This document shows, piece after piece, positions 28,021 to 37,676 of a DNA stretch of 64,000 nt; positions within the stretch are counted from its first letter, which is position 1, and the number at the start of each line of letters is the position of its first letter. The translations under genes were made by a program, and so were the position numbers. This DNA is from Saprospiraceae bacterium. GTDB lineage: Bacteria; Bacteroidota; Bacteroidia; Chitinophagales; Saprospiraceae. A model generated the notes under the pieces. That model was not told where the DNA came from, ran no database searches, and saw only the letters and a list, made by a program, of their open reading frames with translations. The DNA is taken from contig JAHDHL010000002.1 of assembly GCA_020631355.1 (NCBI GenBank), forward strand, positions 1-64,000, written 5' to 3'.

Positions 28021-29604
28021 ATGAAAAAATTAATCATCATATTCATGACATTGTGCTTCATCAATGTCATAGCATTCTCCCAAGAGGGAAATGAAGAAAA
28101 ATGCGAGGCGGACAATCTATTGAAATACAGTCTCGAAAATGATTCCGAATTCAGAACCAAGTATAATAACCTCATGGAATGGATTGAGGACTGGATTAGG
28201 AATCATCCTGTGAATCCCCAATTGCATAATAATCCCGTAACGATACCTGTCGTGGTTCATGTCCTGTACAAGAACAATAGCGAGAAGTTATCCAAGGCAG
28301 TCGTTGATTCCCAAATCGAAGCATTGAATAGAGATTTCATGATGACCAATACCTCAGAAATCAGCTCCAAGATTCCTGATGAGTTCAAGGGATTACCTGT
28401 GAGTTCTTTCATCAGATTCGAATTGGCAAAAAGGGACCCGGATGGCAATCCTACCAATGGTTACAATTTACAAGCGACGAACAAACCCTATTTCATCGCT
28501 AGGAATTATCAGAATGGAACCTACCCAAGGGAAGAACGAACCAGTCAGGGAGTAGAACCATGGGACACGGATCGGTATATGAATATCTGGGTTTGTGATA
28601 TCAGGAACATGTCCTCATCAGGAGTGGCAGGTACTTCATTATTAGGTTATGCCACATTTCCTGAGATGAATGCACCACAAGGTATCACCATTACCACAAG
28701 TGCATTCGGAACAACGGGTAACCACAGAACCAATAGCCAGTACAATGATGGTCGTACCGCTACCCATGAAGTAGGACATTATCTGGGATTGAGGCACATA
28801 TGGGGTGATGGTGGTTGCTCTATTGATGACCATGTATCAGATACACCTATCCAAGGGAATAGGAATCTGGGCTGTCCATCACATCCTACAAAATCATGTA
28901 GTCAGAATACCCAATACACATCCGATATGTTCATGAATTATATGGATTACTCCGACGATGCTTGTTTGTATATGTTCACTGCAGGCCAACGAGCCAGAAT
29001 GTTGTCCCATTTCGCACCGGGTGGGAAGCGGGCCAGTTTGGCTACATCCACTGCCCTATTCCCACCAGATGCACAGGACATCACTTATAATGAAATCTAT
29101 CTTGAGCCCTCACTGTCCGACCAACCCTCATGGAAAGCAACCTGTGCGATGCTGAATGGTTGGATTTATGGCGAATGTCCGGATATCGACCACCTAATGA
29201 GTTTGACCGGTGGCCGTTCCAGAAATATTGATGGTCTGCCCCAGGAAATCGACCAAGTATCCTATGCTTGTGCATTGGATGTAAGGGAAGTCAATGTATG
29301 TTATCCTGTCGCTACATTCTATCAATTACTACAGGATGGCCCGATAGGAATCATCTCTGTGGATGATGATGAATACTACGGTCTGGTCGTACACGGAATG
29401 GTTTTCGACCAAAGGACCGGAACAGCCCTACTCAAAATCAAGGACCCGCTGAATGTAGGCCCTAGGAACATCTTCGCTGTCAACCAATCTGGTTCGGAAT
29501 ATAACATCTCATACAATGATTTCATGATTAGAAGTATGGAAGCTGCAGCTGAGGATGGAAAGCGGATTTTCCTTGTCACCCCTACCCTCGGGCAAGTCAA
29601 CTAA
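28021..29604 (+). CDS. M43 (pappalysin-like) metalloprotease fused to a papain-like domain
   Basis: Start 28021 (MKKLIIIFMTLCFINVIAFS) gives a signal peptide and 527 residues; the in-frame ATG at 27964 is less likely. Residues about 70-345 are an M43-type zinc protease: zinc site HEVGHYLGLRH (first His about 249) and Met-turn MNYMDYSDDAC. Residues about 360-527 resemble the papain-like C39/C70 fold: QPSWKATCAMLNGW, then GIISVDDDEYYGLVVHGMVF (His about 458) and IKDPLN. In that fold the residue before the Trp is normally the catalytic Cys; here it is Ser370. It lies between paralogues E and G and may process them. No sorting domain. Confidence 0.8.
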   Translation: MKKLIIIFMTLCFINVIAFSQEGNEEKCEADNLLKYSLENDSEFRTKYNNLMEWIEDWIRNHPVNPQLHNNPVTIPVVVHVLYKNNSEKLSKAVVDSQIEALNRDFMMTNTSEISSKIPDEFKGLPVSSFIRFELAKRDPDGNPTNGYNLQATNKPYFIARNYQNGTYPREERTSQGVEPWDTDRYMNIWVCDIRNMSSSGVAGTSLLGYATFPEMNAPQGITITTSAFGTTGNHRTNSQYNDGRTATHEVGHYLGLRHIWGDGGCSIDDHVSDTPIQGNRNLGCPSHPTKSCSQNTQYTSDMFMNYMDYSDDACLYMFTAGQRARMLSHFAPGGKRASLATSTALFPPDAQDITYNEIYLEPSLSDQPSWKATCAMLNGWIYGECPDIDHLMSLTGGRSRNIDGLPQEIDQVSYACALDVREVNVCYPVATFYQLLQDGPIGIISVDDDEYYGLVVHGMVFDQRTGTALLKIKDPLNVGPRNIFAVNQSGSEYNISYNDFMIRSMEAAAEDGKRIFLVTPTLGQVN

Positions 29605-29618
29605 AAACATACCGAACC

Positions 29619-29660
29619 GGCCTGAATCCTAAGCATAGTCTAGGATTCAGGCCCTTTCAC
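29619..29660 (+). terminator. 13-bp stem-loop after the metalloprotease gene
   Basis: GGCCTGAATCCTA (29619-29631) pairs perfectly with TAGGATTCAGGCC (29641-29653), followed only by CTTTC. The weak T-run suggests partial termination within the cluster. Its core closely resembles the terminator at 59405-59445. Confidence 0.6.
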
Positions 29661-29687
29661 CCATTCATTATACGAAATGATACAACA

Positions 29688-32018
29688 ATGGAATATATCA
29701 CGAAACTGATGGTCATCCTAGGCATCATCGCTTGTATGACCTCCAATTCAATAGCGCAATCTTTTGCGTTCCAACATGAAGCCAGCGCTTCCAATATCAA
29801 AGGGAATTATACCGTACTGAATCATTCTTCTATTAATAATAGAACAGATATGGTTCTCATCGTCACTCCTGTGTATAAGTCGGGGACCATGAATACCAGT
29901 GAGGTCGCTGTGAAATACATCAATAGCAGATGGACAATATACAATATGACAACCAGTACCAGAATACCCCAAGGGCAAAAATTCAATGTACTGGCTGTTG
30001 ACCCTAAAAAAACAAGGCATGCATTCGTTCATAAGACCTCTGGTAACAATCAGGATATTTCATTGAAACATGTTTCCAAAATGATGGTGAACCCCTCATC
30101 CAACAAATCCAATGGCTATGCACTGATTACTCCCTTGCTCAAATCAGGTAGTAAGGTCAATAACAAAACGGTAGCCACATGGTATTATCAGGGTACATGG
30201 AGGGTTTATAATACGGACAAATCAGCCATGCCGCATAATGTATATTATAATGTTGTCATACTCAACAAAGGTGAATTGAAAGCTTCCGAATGGGGAACCT
30301 CAGGAAAATCATTCCATCATAAGAGTACCCGTGATTATCGAAATACATTCCTTGGTTCGGAACCCGGTAAGGATGAATTAATTTTCACAACTCAAAAATG
30401 GGTGAGTGCCTATCACAAGAAACCTGTGGTCGTCAGTGATGGAGTCAGCCGTTCCTATATCATGAGTAGTACGAGTGCCTATAAGATTCCTAAGAATACG
30501 GGATTCTATGTCGCATTCATCAAAAAGGAAACGCTGAAAATCTACATTCCTCCCGGAGGTTACAAGGACATTACCCTAGCTACTGATATACATGCCAAAA
30601 TCAACCCCGACCTCATCCGTACCGATTTGGTGAAGAATCCCGGTAGCATGTTCATCATTCCTGAAAAAGGAAGTGGGAATGCGGATGCAGAGGAAGAAAT
30701 AGATACGTCTATCAAAGGCCCCAACAAGGTTGACCGTATTGAAATCAATGAAATCTTTGGTTCTAGTCTAGGAAAAAAATTGAATATCAATCATGAGATT
30801 TTTCAGGACATCAATAATACACTCGGATTCTATTACTACCTACCTGCCAAATATTCCTTGGACTGGGATAGGGAAAAGGGCAAATATGCTTTCTATATCC
30901 AATATCTCACCAGAGCTGAGGGAGAGGAAGAAAGAATCAAGGTTACAATGAGGCTTACGCCTAACTTGTCACAGGATGATATCGCAGTGGCGGAATCCAT
31001 GTTGAGAACTAAAAAAGGAAAGAATGCCATTCTGATGCCCATGATTATTGAGAAAAGGGATGTCAATCTCGATATCCTTAAGAATGTGAGTGGCATTGAT
31101 GAGGAAAGTATCGTCATCAGTCTTACGGATGATAATATTTCGGACCCCATTACCATCGAATGGATAATGGAGGGTTCAGGTGCTGTGGATGATTTTGTGA
31201 ATTCACTCTTTAGTGGATTGGGATTATCGGGTTCCATCAATTTCTTCCCTTATGGGGACGAACAAGAAAACGAGGTTTACTCGGCGGATATCCACATACA
31301 AGCCAATAATGAGAAAACATTCGGAAGTTACCTGGCATTCAACCAGACCAATGAAATTACCAATGGATTCAAGAATCCTGCGGATTATCCTATGATAGTC
31401 CAGAATATCGTTCTACTCAGAAAGAAGAATAATGGAAAATATACAGTGGAAGCCATACCTGCAACGTTGGGAGATATCAGTCCCAATCAGTTCTCCGACC
31501 CTTTGCCTGATGATATAATACGCAAATTCCAAGGAGACAGGATTGAAAAATTGTGGATTGACTTTGATATTGATGACTGTGGTGTCTGTGACGAGGCGGT
31601 CAAGCTAAAGCTGGTGGGAGGCGTCAGTGAGGAGTTCAAGAAAGATCTCGAAATCATGGTGTCTCCCAATATTCTGGAAAAGGTAGAAGCGTCATTCATC
31701 ATTCTTGATGTCCGTTCTCCCATGACTGCCCCCGGTGGTGACGGTAAGGAAGTTTACAGTATCAGAATAACTGAGGACAATCAGGAAGACATCCTCAAAC
31801 TAGGTGGATTCTACATGGCCGAGGGAATGCCATTCCAATATGAATATCGAATCACAGTAGCTACTGATGAGGATTTTCATGAATCGGAATGGATATCCAA
31901 GGAAGACTCCGGAGGTATGCGATTCCTCATCAACAAATCTCTGATAGAAACAGCAGTTGACCTCGTGAACGAGGAAGAAGATAATGATACTGAATCAGAA
32001 CCGATAGACAATGAATAA
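29688..32018 (+). CDS. Cluster paralogue G: DUF7452-like repeats plus YYYLP-family core
   Basis: The 776-residue exported protein (signal peptide ending SIAQ, about residue 24) begins with two or three repeats (about residues 25-300). They carry 'GN.T.L.H', 'VTPVYKSG', 'W.IYNM' and 'FNV.AVD', like the repeat I associate with DUF7452. The rest follows the cluster family: LGFYYYLPAKYSL (about 381-393), KGKNAILMPMIIEKRDV, then a middle region and a C-terminal module with FQYEYRITVATDED. An acidic tail ends the protein. It overlaps the next gene by 8 bases. The repeats suggest a binding or surface-contact function; that is inference. Confidence 0.7.
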   Translation: MEYITKLMVILGIIACMTSNSIAQSFAFQHEASASNIKGNYTVLNHSSINNRTDMVLIVTPVYKSGTMNTSEVAVKYINSRWTIYNMTTSTRIPQGQKFNVLAVDPKKTRHAFVHKTSGNNQDISLKHVSKMMVNPSSNKSNGYALITPLLKSGSKVNNKTVATWYYQGTWRVYNTDKSAMPHNVYYNVVILNKGELKASEWGTSGKSFHHKSTRDYRNTFLGSEPGKDELIFTTQKWVSAYHKKPVVVSDGVSRSYIMSSTSAYKIPKNTGFYVAFIKKETLKIYIPPGGYKDITLATDIHAKINPDLIRTDLVKNPGSMFIIPEKGSGNADAEEEIDTSIKGPNKVDRIEINEIFGSSLGKKLNINHEIFQDINNTLGFYYYLPAKYSLDWDREKGKYAFYIQYLTRAEGEEERIKVTMRLTPNLSQDDIAVAESMLRTKKGKNAILMPMIIEKRDVNLDILKNVSGIDEESIVISLTDDNISDPITIEWIMEGSGAVDDFVNSLFSGLGLSGSINFFPYGDEQENEVYSADIHIQANNEKTFGSYLAFNQTNEITNGFKNPADYPMIVQNIVLLRKKNNGKYTVEAIPATLGDISPNQFSDPLPDDIIRKFQGDRIEKLWIDFDIDDCGVCDEAVKLKLVGGVSEEFKKDLEIMVSPNILEKVEASFIILDVRSPMTAPGGDGKEVYSIRITEDNQEDILKLGGFYMAEGMPFQYEYRITVATDEDFHESEWISKEDSGGMRFLINKSLIETAVDLVNEEEDNDTESEPIDNE

Positions 32019-33429
32019 GGTAAGCATTCAAATCAGTTTCGTTATTTTAATATGGGTGTTAAGTTTACAGGCTAGTTCATCTCAGCCTGTAAACGCCCCC
32101 ATTGGACAAGCCTGCCAAAGACTCGTTTATCCGGACCTTACCAAGCGACACACCTATTACTATTCTCCCGGAAAAATCAATGTCAGACTCGATCAGGATA
32201 ACAAACCCCAAATGAGCTTGCTCTCCCTCCGCTATACCGGAAGTCATTGTTATCGGGATACTGATGAAAAACGTTTCTTCAACCAATTCCAAGTAGAAAT
32301 GGAAATGGAGCCCATTCACAAGGATACCATCCGACAGATCAGGGACTTACTCAAACTACCCAAATCATCCAAAATCAAACCCCTACCCATCCAAGAATTA
32401 TCAGCTCATTTATTAGTTCCTGTTGCGGATGAGCAAGGCGATTTCCAATACCGAAAGCTAGGTAGTGGTTCCACTACACACAAAGAAAAAGGGACATCCA
32501 ATAATTATTGGTCGTCAAGAATCTTCACCATCATGCTAGAAGCCAGTGAAGCTGAATTACTCCAGCGACAAATCAAGGAAAAACAGTTGGGTATCAGTTT
32601 CAGTTATACTTTCTATTCCGAAATGGCAGATATCTCATCCGCCACTTTCGAACTCCAAGGAGATGAGGAACTCATAGAGGGAATCACTGCGGAAATTGAC
32701 AAAAGTAATGTGGCCAAATCTGATACTACCCTCTATGTCCAACCCATCATAAGTGAGAGTTTTGCACTGGATTTGGATTCGAATCCGGACTGGATTAAGA
32801 ATATTGATATCAATGAACAAATGCCACCTGCATATGGTGCATTAGAACTCAGGTGTTATGATTTCAAGGACCAACTCCGTCCTGACATCTTCATGAAAAC
32901 TGTTGAAATCGAAGCGGTAGGCATCAGTGGCAAGACCGTACGGACAGATGTCAGTTTCAAATATTCCCAACCTGATCTGCATACCCATTTCATTCAATTC
33001 AAATATGCCATCAGAATGAATGAACCCATTCGCTATCGGGTCATTCAATATGATATGGATGGCAACGAATCCATCGGGGAGTGGAATGAAAAGGATATTT
33101 GTTCTTCATTGATTGATGTTACGACTCCATCTGACGATAATGCCATACAGGAGTATACACTGGATATGGAACTGAATCCGGAAACCTTATTTTCAGATAG
33201 TAGTACCATCCAACAAGTTGATATCATCATCCTTTACCAAATCAATTCATCAGTCATCCGACAAGAAATCCCTTTCCAAAGGGAAAATCCACCCCACTTC
33301 CAAACCCTGACTTTCAAATATCACAAGGAATATCCTATTCAATACCAAATCATCCATCGAAAAATGGACCATGATGATATCATTGGTGAAATACTTCCTT
33401 TGGATACTTCATTCTTATACATTGAATGA
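32011..33429 (+). CDS. Cluster paralogue H: YYYLP-family protein with two C-terminal modules
   Basis: The 472-residue product has a signal peptide (VILIWVLSLQASSSQ) and an N-terminal domain with HTYYYSPGKINVRLDQ (about residue 48) and LSLRYTGSHCY. It lacks the long middle section. Two copies of the C-terminal beta module appear in tandem, at about 290-370 (IQFKYAIRMNEPIRYRVIQ) and 390-470 (LTFKYHKEYPIQYQIIHR). Coupled to gene G by an 8-base overlap. Divergent from the others but clearly related. Confidence 0.65.
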   Translation: MNKVSIQISFVILIWVLSLQASSSQPVNAPIGQACQRLVYPDLTKRHTYYYSPGKINVRLDQDNKPQMSLLSLRYTGSHCYRDTDEKRFFNQFQVEMEMEPIHKDTIRQIRDLLKLPKSSKIKPLPIQELSAHLLVPVADEQGDFQYRKLGSGSTTHKEKGTSNNYWSSRIFTIMLEASEAELLQRQIKEKQLGISFSYTFYSEMADISSATFELQGDEELIEGITAEIDKSNVAKSDTTLYVQPIISESFALDLDSNPDWIKNIDINEQMPPAYGALELRCYDFKDQLRPDIFMKTVEIEAVGISGKTVRTDVSFKYSQPDLHTHFIQFKYAIRMNEPIRYRVIQYDMDGNESIGEWNEKDICSSLIDVTTPSDDNAIQEYTLDMELNPETLFSDSSTIQQVDIIILYQINSSVIRQEIPFQRENPPHFQTLTFKYHKEYPIQYQIIHRKMDHDDIIGEILPLDTSFLYIE

Positions 33430-33578
33430 TATTGATTCAGCAGCAGGTATCATAATACCCCTTTATAGAGCTATTTCTTTCTCTATTTTCAAAAAAATCG
33501 GCCTTTCCGGTAACGCTAGGGTTTCTTTCGATATCAATGCATGTAAATAATTTCTAACACGCATTAAAAACGAAACAA

Positions 33579-34112
33579 ATGAAAAGTGCAATCATCCCTT
33601 GCATATTAGCCCTATTCGCATCCATGATACTTATGGGTTGTAGTCAGACCTGTAAGGTAGACACCTCCGATACGACCAAACCGGACATACAATGGGTCGT
33701 AACCAATACCACGACCAACAAGGTCCAGAAACTCCGAAAGAACAATAATCTTTTGGAAGTGGATTCACCTGAACATCAATTCAAGATTGAAATGATTTCC
33801 AAGGATGGGGATAGTGGTATCCTATCTTCCAATATCAGACACTCCGTTAATTATTGGTGTGAGAATATCCGTTCTAATCCCAATTCTAATAATCAGATTG
33901 TTTCGAGTGCCGAAACGCCACTTAGAAAGGACAACAAGGCATTCAAGACAGAAATCGTAGTGGTGGATTCAGAATCCCTACCTCCGATGGATTGCGGTGA
34001 GAGTAAGGATGTGGCCAAAATCGACTGGACTTTCACAGGGTATGCCATGAACCATGCAGAAAAGGAGAGTATCTCTACCCTCCGCATCGTTTCAACAGAA
34101 GATGGTAAATAA
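33579..34112 (+). CDS. Hypothetical lipoprotein of the cluster
   Basis: This 177-residue product starts with a lipoprotein signal (lipobox LMGCSQ, Cys about residue 21). The mature part is polar with two further Cys (YWCENI, PMDCGES) that may form a disulfide, and a predicted beta-rich end (KIDWTFTGYAMNHAEKES). No family recognised. It lies 149 bases after paralogue H, the widest gap but one in the run, and 83 bases before the next gene. Confidence 0.65.
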   Translation: MKSAIIPCILALFASMILMGCSQTCKVDTSDTTKPDIQWVVTNTTTNKVQKLRKNNNLLEVDSPEHQFKIEMISKDGDSGILSSNIRHSVNYWCENIRSNPNSNNQIVSSAETPLRKDNKAFKTEIVVVDSESLPPMDCGESKDVAKIDWTFTGYAMNHAEKESISTLRIVSTEDGK

Positions 34113-34195
34113 TCCTTAGTGGATACCGTTATTTTTATTAAATTACGAATATACTCCACTCGACAATTAACACCTTTAATTAAAACCTATATAAG

Positions 34196-34735
34196 ATGAT
34201 GAACAAAACACTGTTTTTGCTCCTGTTCTTTTTTTGCTTCACCCTCACCGGACTTTCAGCACAGGATAAAGAAGCTAAATTCGAGGAAGTGGTAATGAAA
34301 CACCTTAAGGTGGAAAATTCCAAAATCAAGAAGAAGTATTCCAAGAAAGTGAATAAGAAGCTCCCCAAATATTATAAGGAATTGGATAATAAGTACAGGG
34401 AAGGTCTCAAGGTCAAGCCCCTTCCCGTGGGGCCGGGAGGAGGACCGATTAATCCGCCTAAGCCACCTTGTCCGAAAGGAAACTGTTATCCGATAAAATT
34501 ATTAACCGAGGGGATTTCCTTGAAATCATTCTTCGAGGCCTATAAAAAAATCGATATCCGAATCAAGGATGCCAAAGGAGGAGAATGCAAATTCTCTCTT
34601 ACGGCTGATGACTCCAGGATAATGCCGGAGGAATTCAAGGCTTGTGGCAATGGGGATATGGAAATGCAAATTGAATTCGATTCAGGTGATCCCAAAGGGA
34701 ATCCATCACCTGTCCATCTAAGATTTTATGAATAA
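34196..34735 (+). CDS. Small exported Lys/Pro-rich protein of the cluster
   Basis: The 179-residue product has a signal peptide ending GLSAQ (about residue 22); ATG at 34196 or 34199. A basic helix (KKKYSKKVNKKLPKYYKEL) and a Pro/Gly hinge (LPVGPGGGPINPPKPPCPKG) lead to a C-terminal domain of about 75 residues (IDIRIKDAKGGECKFSLTAD ... PVHLRFYE). Four Cys occur after the hinge. It ends 6 bases before the CHAT gene, so the two are probably co-translated. Function unknown. Confidence 0.65.
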   Translation: MMNKTLFLLLFFFCFTLTGLSAQDKEAKFEEVVMKHLKVENSKIKKKYSKKVNKKLPKYYKELDNKYREGLKVKPLPVGPGGGPINPPKPPCPKGNCYPIKLLTEGISLKSFFEAYKKIDIRIKDAKGGECKFSLTADDSRIMPEEFKACGNGDMEMQIEFDSGDPKGNPSPVHLRFYE

Positions 34736-34741
34736 GATTCG

Positions 34742-37642
34742 ATGATAAGATATATCATTTTATGTGTTTGCTTCATCGGCAACGGAATGGGCCTTTACGC
34801 CCAACTATCCGTTGCCGATAGTCTTTTTGTAGCCGATTGTAATACCAAGGCACAAAATTTATGGAGAACGGATTTCGATTCTTCCTACTACTATTTTGAC
34901 TTGGCCGAAAAGCGGATTGCGGACCAACAACTCATTCCTGATTTTATTTTCCTGCGATATAATAAAACCCAGTTGTGTTTTGACCATATCAATACCCAAC
35001 AATTGTACAAGGAACTAAAAAGGAATGATGAAATACTGATTGGACGTACCGCCCAGTTTGATAGTGTTTATCAAAATATCAGTATTTATTTACATCAATT
35101 CTGGGGAGACTATCATCAGTATATTGGTAATTATAATGCTGCAGCCAAAGTATATACCGAAGTATTATCCACCTTGGAAGAAGACCATCAAACATTGGGT
35201 GCATTCGATTCCATACTCATCGCCAAAATACATACCACGCTTGGGGATACTTATAAGATTCTAGGGAAATACGAAAAAGCAGTTTCCCACCTCAACCAAC
35301 GTTTGGGTCTGGTTGATTATGTTGAGAATATCTATCCGGGCGAAGGCAGGGAGGGATTTACTTATTTATCCATAGGAAATATTCTTCTTGAAAAGAATGA
35401 ATTGGAAGAAGCATATTCAACCCTCCAAAAATCATTGGCATTAAATATATCCGATTATAATAAACATGATAATTACAGAGGACGAGTCATTAGTAATTAT
35501 TATTCCATTTCCGAATATTTCATCAAAAAAAATCAATATGAAAAATCAATTGAATCGTTAGAAAAATCTATTCCGTTTCATGAGAATGATGACCATTTTT
35601 TCGGGCAGACATATACCAAACTCGGAATCTCCCATGCACTATTGGGCAATATTGAAAAAAGCCAACATTTCCTCAACAAAGCCTTACCTTTCACCATAAA
35701 GAAATATGGTAATAAAAGTGATTATACTGCTAGGATTTACAACAGGATAGCACAGAATTATTTTATTGAAAATGATATCAAAAAAGGAAATGAATATTTC
35801 CAAAAAGCCATCCATTGTATTTCAATTGAAAATGAGAATCCCAAATTGGATATCAGGGAAAGTTTTTCCCAAATGGATTTTTTAAAAATATTATTAGACA
35901 GAGCAGAATCCTACCATACCCTATTTGATTCCAGTCAGAATACCGAAGATATAAAACAGTGTTATCAAGCAGCTAAAAAAGCACTCGAGGCCTATCAGAA
36001 TTTCAGAACAACATCATTAGGTTTTGAGGACAAGAGAATATTAGCCCAGCAAGTCAATAATATTTTTGACATTCTCATTCCTACGGGATATCATTTATCG
36101 ACCCAAGATGCGACCTATGATAAAAAGGAATTATTCCATTTTATGGAGCTCAGCCAATCACAGGTTTTATTGGAAAAAATGACGCACTCCCAATCCAAGG
36201 CCAACAGCCTCATTCCTATATCAACACTAGAACAACAGCGTAATCTCATCTTCGAGTTGGAGTCCATCCAAATCCAGTATTCCAAGCAGGAAGACAAGAC
36301 CTTACAAGAAGCCATTCTACTTAAGGAAAAACTGAACGAGGTACAAAAATCATTGGAAACATTTAATATAAAACTGAAGTCGGATTTCCCTGAATATGCA
36401 ACCCACTCATCCGAACACCCAATCATCAGTCTGGAGGATGCACAAGCCTTATTACATAAAGACCAATGTTTCCTACATTATTTCAATAGTGGACCTACCC
36501 TATATATCATTTACATTAGCCAGGTTGATTTTGATATCTTTTCGGTTCAACATAAAACCAATATCAACAAAGAAATCCAAACACTTAAAGATGGGATTCT
36601 AGGATATCATCTTTCAAGTAAGCAATCAGAAAAATTATATGAAGAAAAAAACAATCAATACATTCAATCCGCATATGATTTATATCAATTATTAATCCAA
36701 CCCGTTGAGGATAAGACCCAGGAAGAAATCATAATTATCCCTCATGGTGTATTATCCTATATTCCCTTTGAAGCATTAATATCCAATATTCCCAAAAAGA
36801 ATAGTACATTCAAAAACCACGATTATCTGATTAGGAAAAAAACCATTTCCTATGCTTTTTCAGTTACTTCATTATCAAAAATGAAGCAACAAAAAAACAC
36901 AAATCACAACACTATTATCTTCGCTCCCCAATTCGATGATATTACAACAAAAAATGAATCCATCGCATCACTCAGAGCAGGTTTGGGTCAATTAAAATAC
37001 AACCAAAAAGAAGCAGCCGCCATCCATCAATTGGCTAAGGGAAAACTATTAAAAGGAAAAGATGCCCAACTCAAGACTTTCATTCAGGAAGCAGGGAATT
37101 ATTCCATCATACATATTGCATCACATGGCAAGGCATTAGAAAATAATCCATCCCAATCCTACATTGCTTTTGGAAATGCAGCAGATGAGAAAATATATTT
37201 ATCCCAATTGGAAGCATTGACACTAAATACCGAAATGGTAACATTGAGTGCCTGCGAAATGGGAATCGGACAGTTATCAAAAGGCGAAGGTCTGCAAAGT
37301 ATGGCTGTGGGTTTTGTAGCAGCTGGTTCCAAGAGTGTAGTCGCATCTCTATGGTCCGTAAATGATGCGTCCACAGCTACCATCATGACAGCCTTTTATG
37401 AATCACTCAAGCAGGGATTATCCAAGAACAAAGCCATGCATCAAGCCAAAATGGACTACATGGAACAAGCCGACCATTTCCGTGCCCATCCCTTTTATTG
37501 GAGTGGATTCGTAGTAATGGGAGATGAAACTTCCATATCGTTCAATGGATGGAACCAATGGATTTGGTGGGGCATCGGAGCCATCGGACTGGCCTTATTC
37601 GGATTCATTTATCTCAAAAGACGTACAACTCCAAAAGCCTAG
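34742..37642 (+). CDS. Membrane-anchored TPR-CHAT protease
   Basis: The 966-residue protein has a signal peptide (about residues 1-20), about seven TPR-type helix pairs over residues 110-450, a coiled segment, and a CHAT (caspase-like) domain at about 620-920. The dyad is intact: His795 in IHIASHGKA and Cys838 in LSACEMGIG. A C-terminal membrane helix (WIWWGIGAIGLALFGFIYL) and a basic tail put the bulk of the protein in the periplasm. TPR-CHAT proteins of this layout are common in Bacteroidota but their targets are largely unknown. It closes the eleven-gene run, making the exported paralogues candidate substrates. Confidence 0.85.
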   Translation: MIRYIILCVCFIGNGMGLYAQLSVADSLFVADCNTKAQNLWRTDFDSSYYYFDLAEKRIADQQLIPDFIFLRYNKTQLCFDHINTQQLYKELKRNDEILIGRTAQFDSVYQNISIYLHQFWGDYHQYIGNYNAAAKVYTEVLSTLEEDHQTLGAFDSILIAKIHTTLGDTYKILGKYEKAVSHLNQRLGLVDYVENIYPGEGREGFTYLSIGNILLEKNELEEAYSTLQKSLALNISDYNKHDNYRGRVISNYYSISEYFIKKNQYEKSIESLEKSIPFHENDDHFFGQTYTKLGISHALLGNIEKSQHFLNKALPFTIKKYGNKSDYTARIYNRIAQNYFIENDIKKGNEYFQKAIHCISIENENPKLDIRESFSQMDFLKILLDRAESYHTLFDSSQNTEDIKQCYQAAKKALEAYQNFRTTSLGFEDKRILAQQVNNIFDILIPTGYHLSTQDATYDKKELFHFMELSQSQVLLEKMTHSQSKANSLIPISTLEQQRNLIFELESIQIQYSKQEDKTLQEAILLKEKLNEVQKSLETFNIKLKSDFPEYATHSSEHPIISLEDAQALLHKDQCFLHYFNSGPTLYIIYISQVDFDIFSVQHKTNINKEIQTLKDGILGYHLSSKQSEKLYEEKNNQYIQSAYDLYQLLIQPVEDKTQEEIIIIPHGVLSYIPFEALISNIPKKNSTFKNHDYLIRKKTISYAFSVTSLSKMKQQKNTNHNTIIFAPQFDDITTKNESIASLRAGLGQLKYNQKEAAAIHQLAKGKLLKGKDAQLKTFIQEAGNYSIIHIASHGKALENNPSQSYIAFGNAADEKIYLSQLEALTLNTEMVTLSACEMGIGQLSKGEGLQSMAVGFVAAGSKSVVASLWSVNDASTATIMTAFYESLKQGLSKNKAMHQAKMDYMEQADHFRAHPFYWSGFVVMGDETSISFNGWNQWIWWGIGAIGLALFGFIYLKRRTTPKA

Positions 37643-37676
37643 GATTTGTTAGGTAGTAGGATAAAAGCAATACTGA

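Noticed and set aside
19536..37642. Contractile injection system or phage-tail cluster
   Set aside because: No sheath, tube, baseplate, spike or AAA ATPase genes are present; the paralogues have signal peptides, which tail proteins lack.
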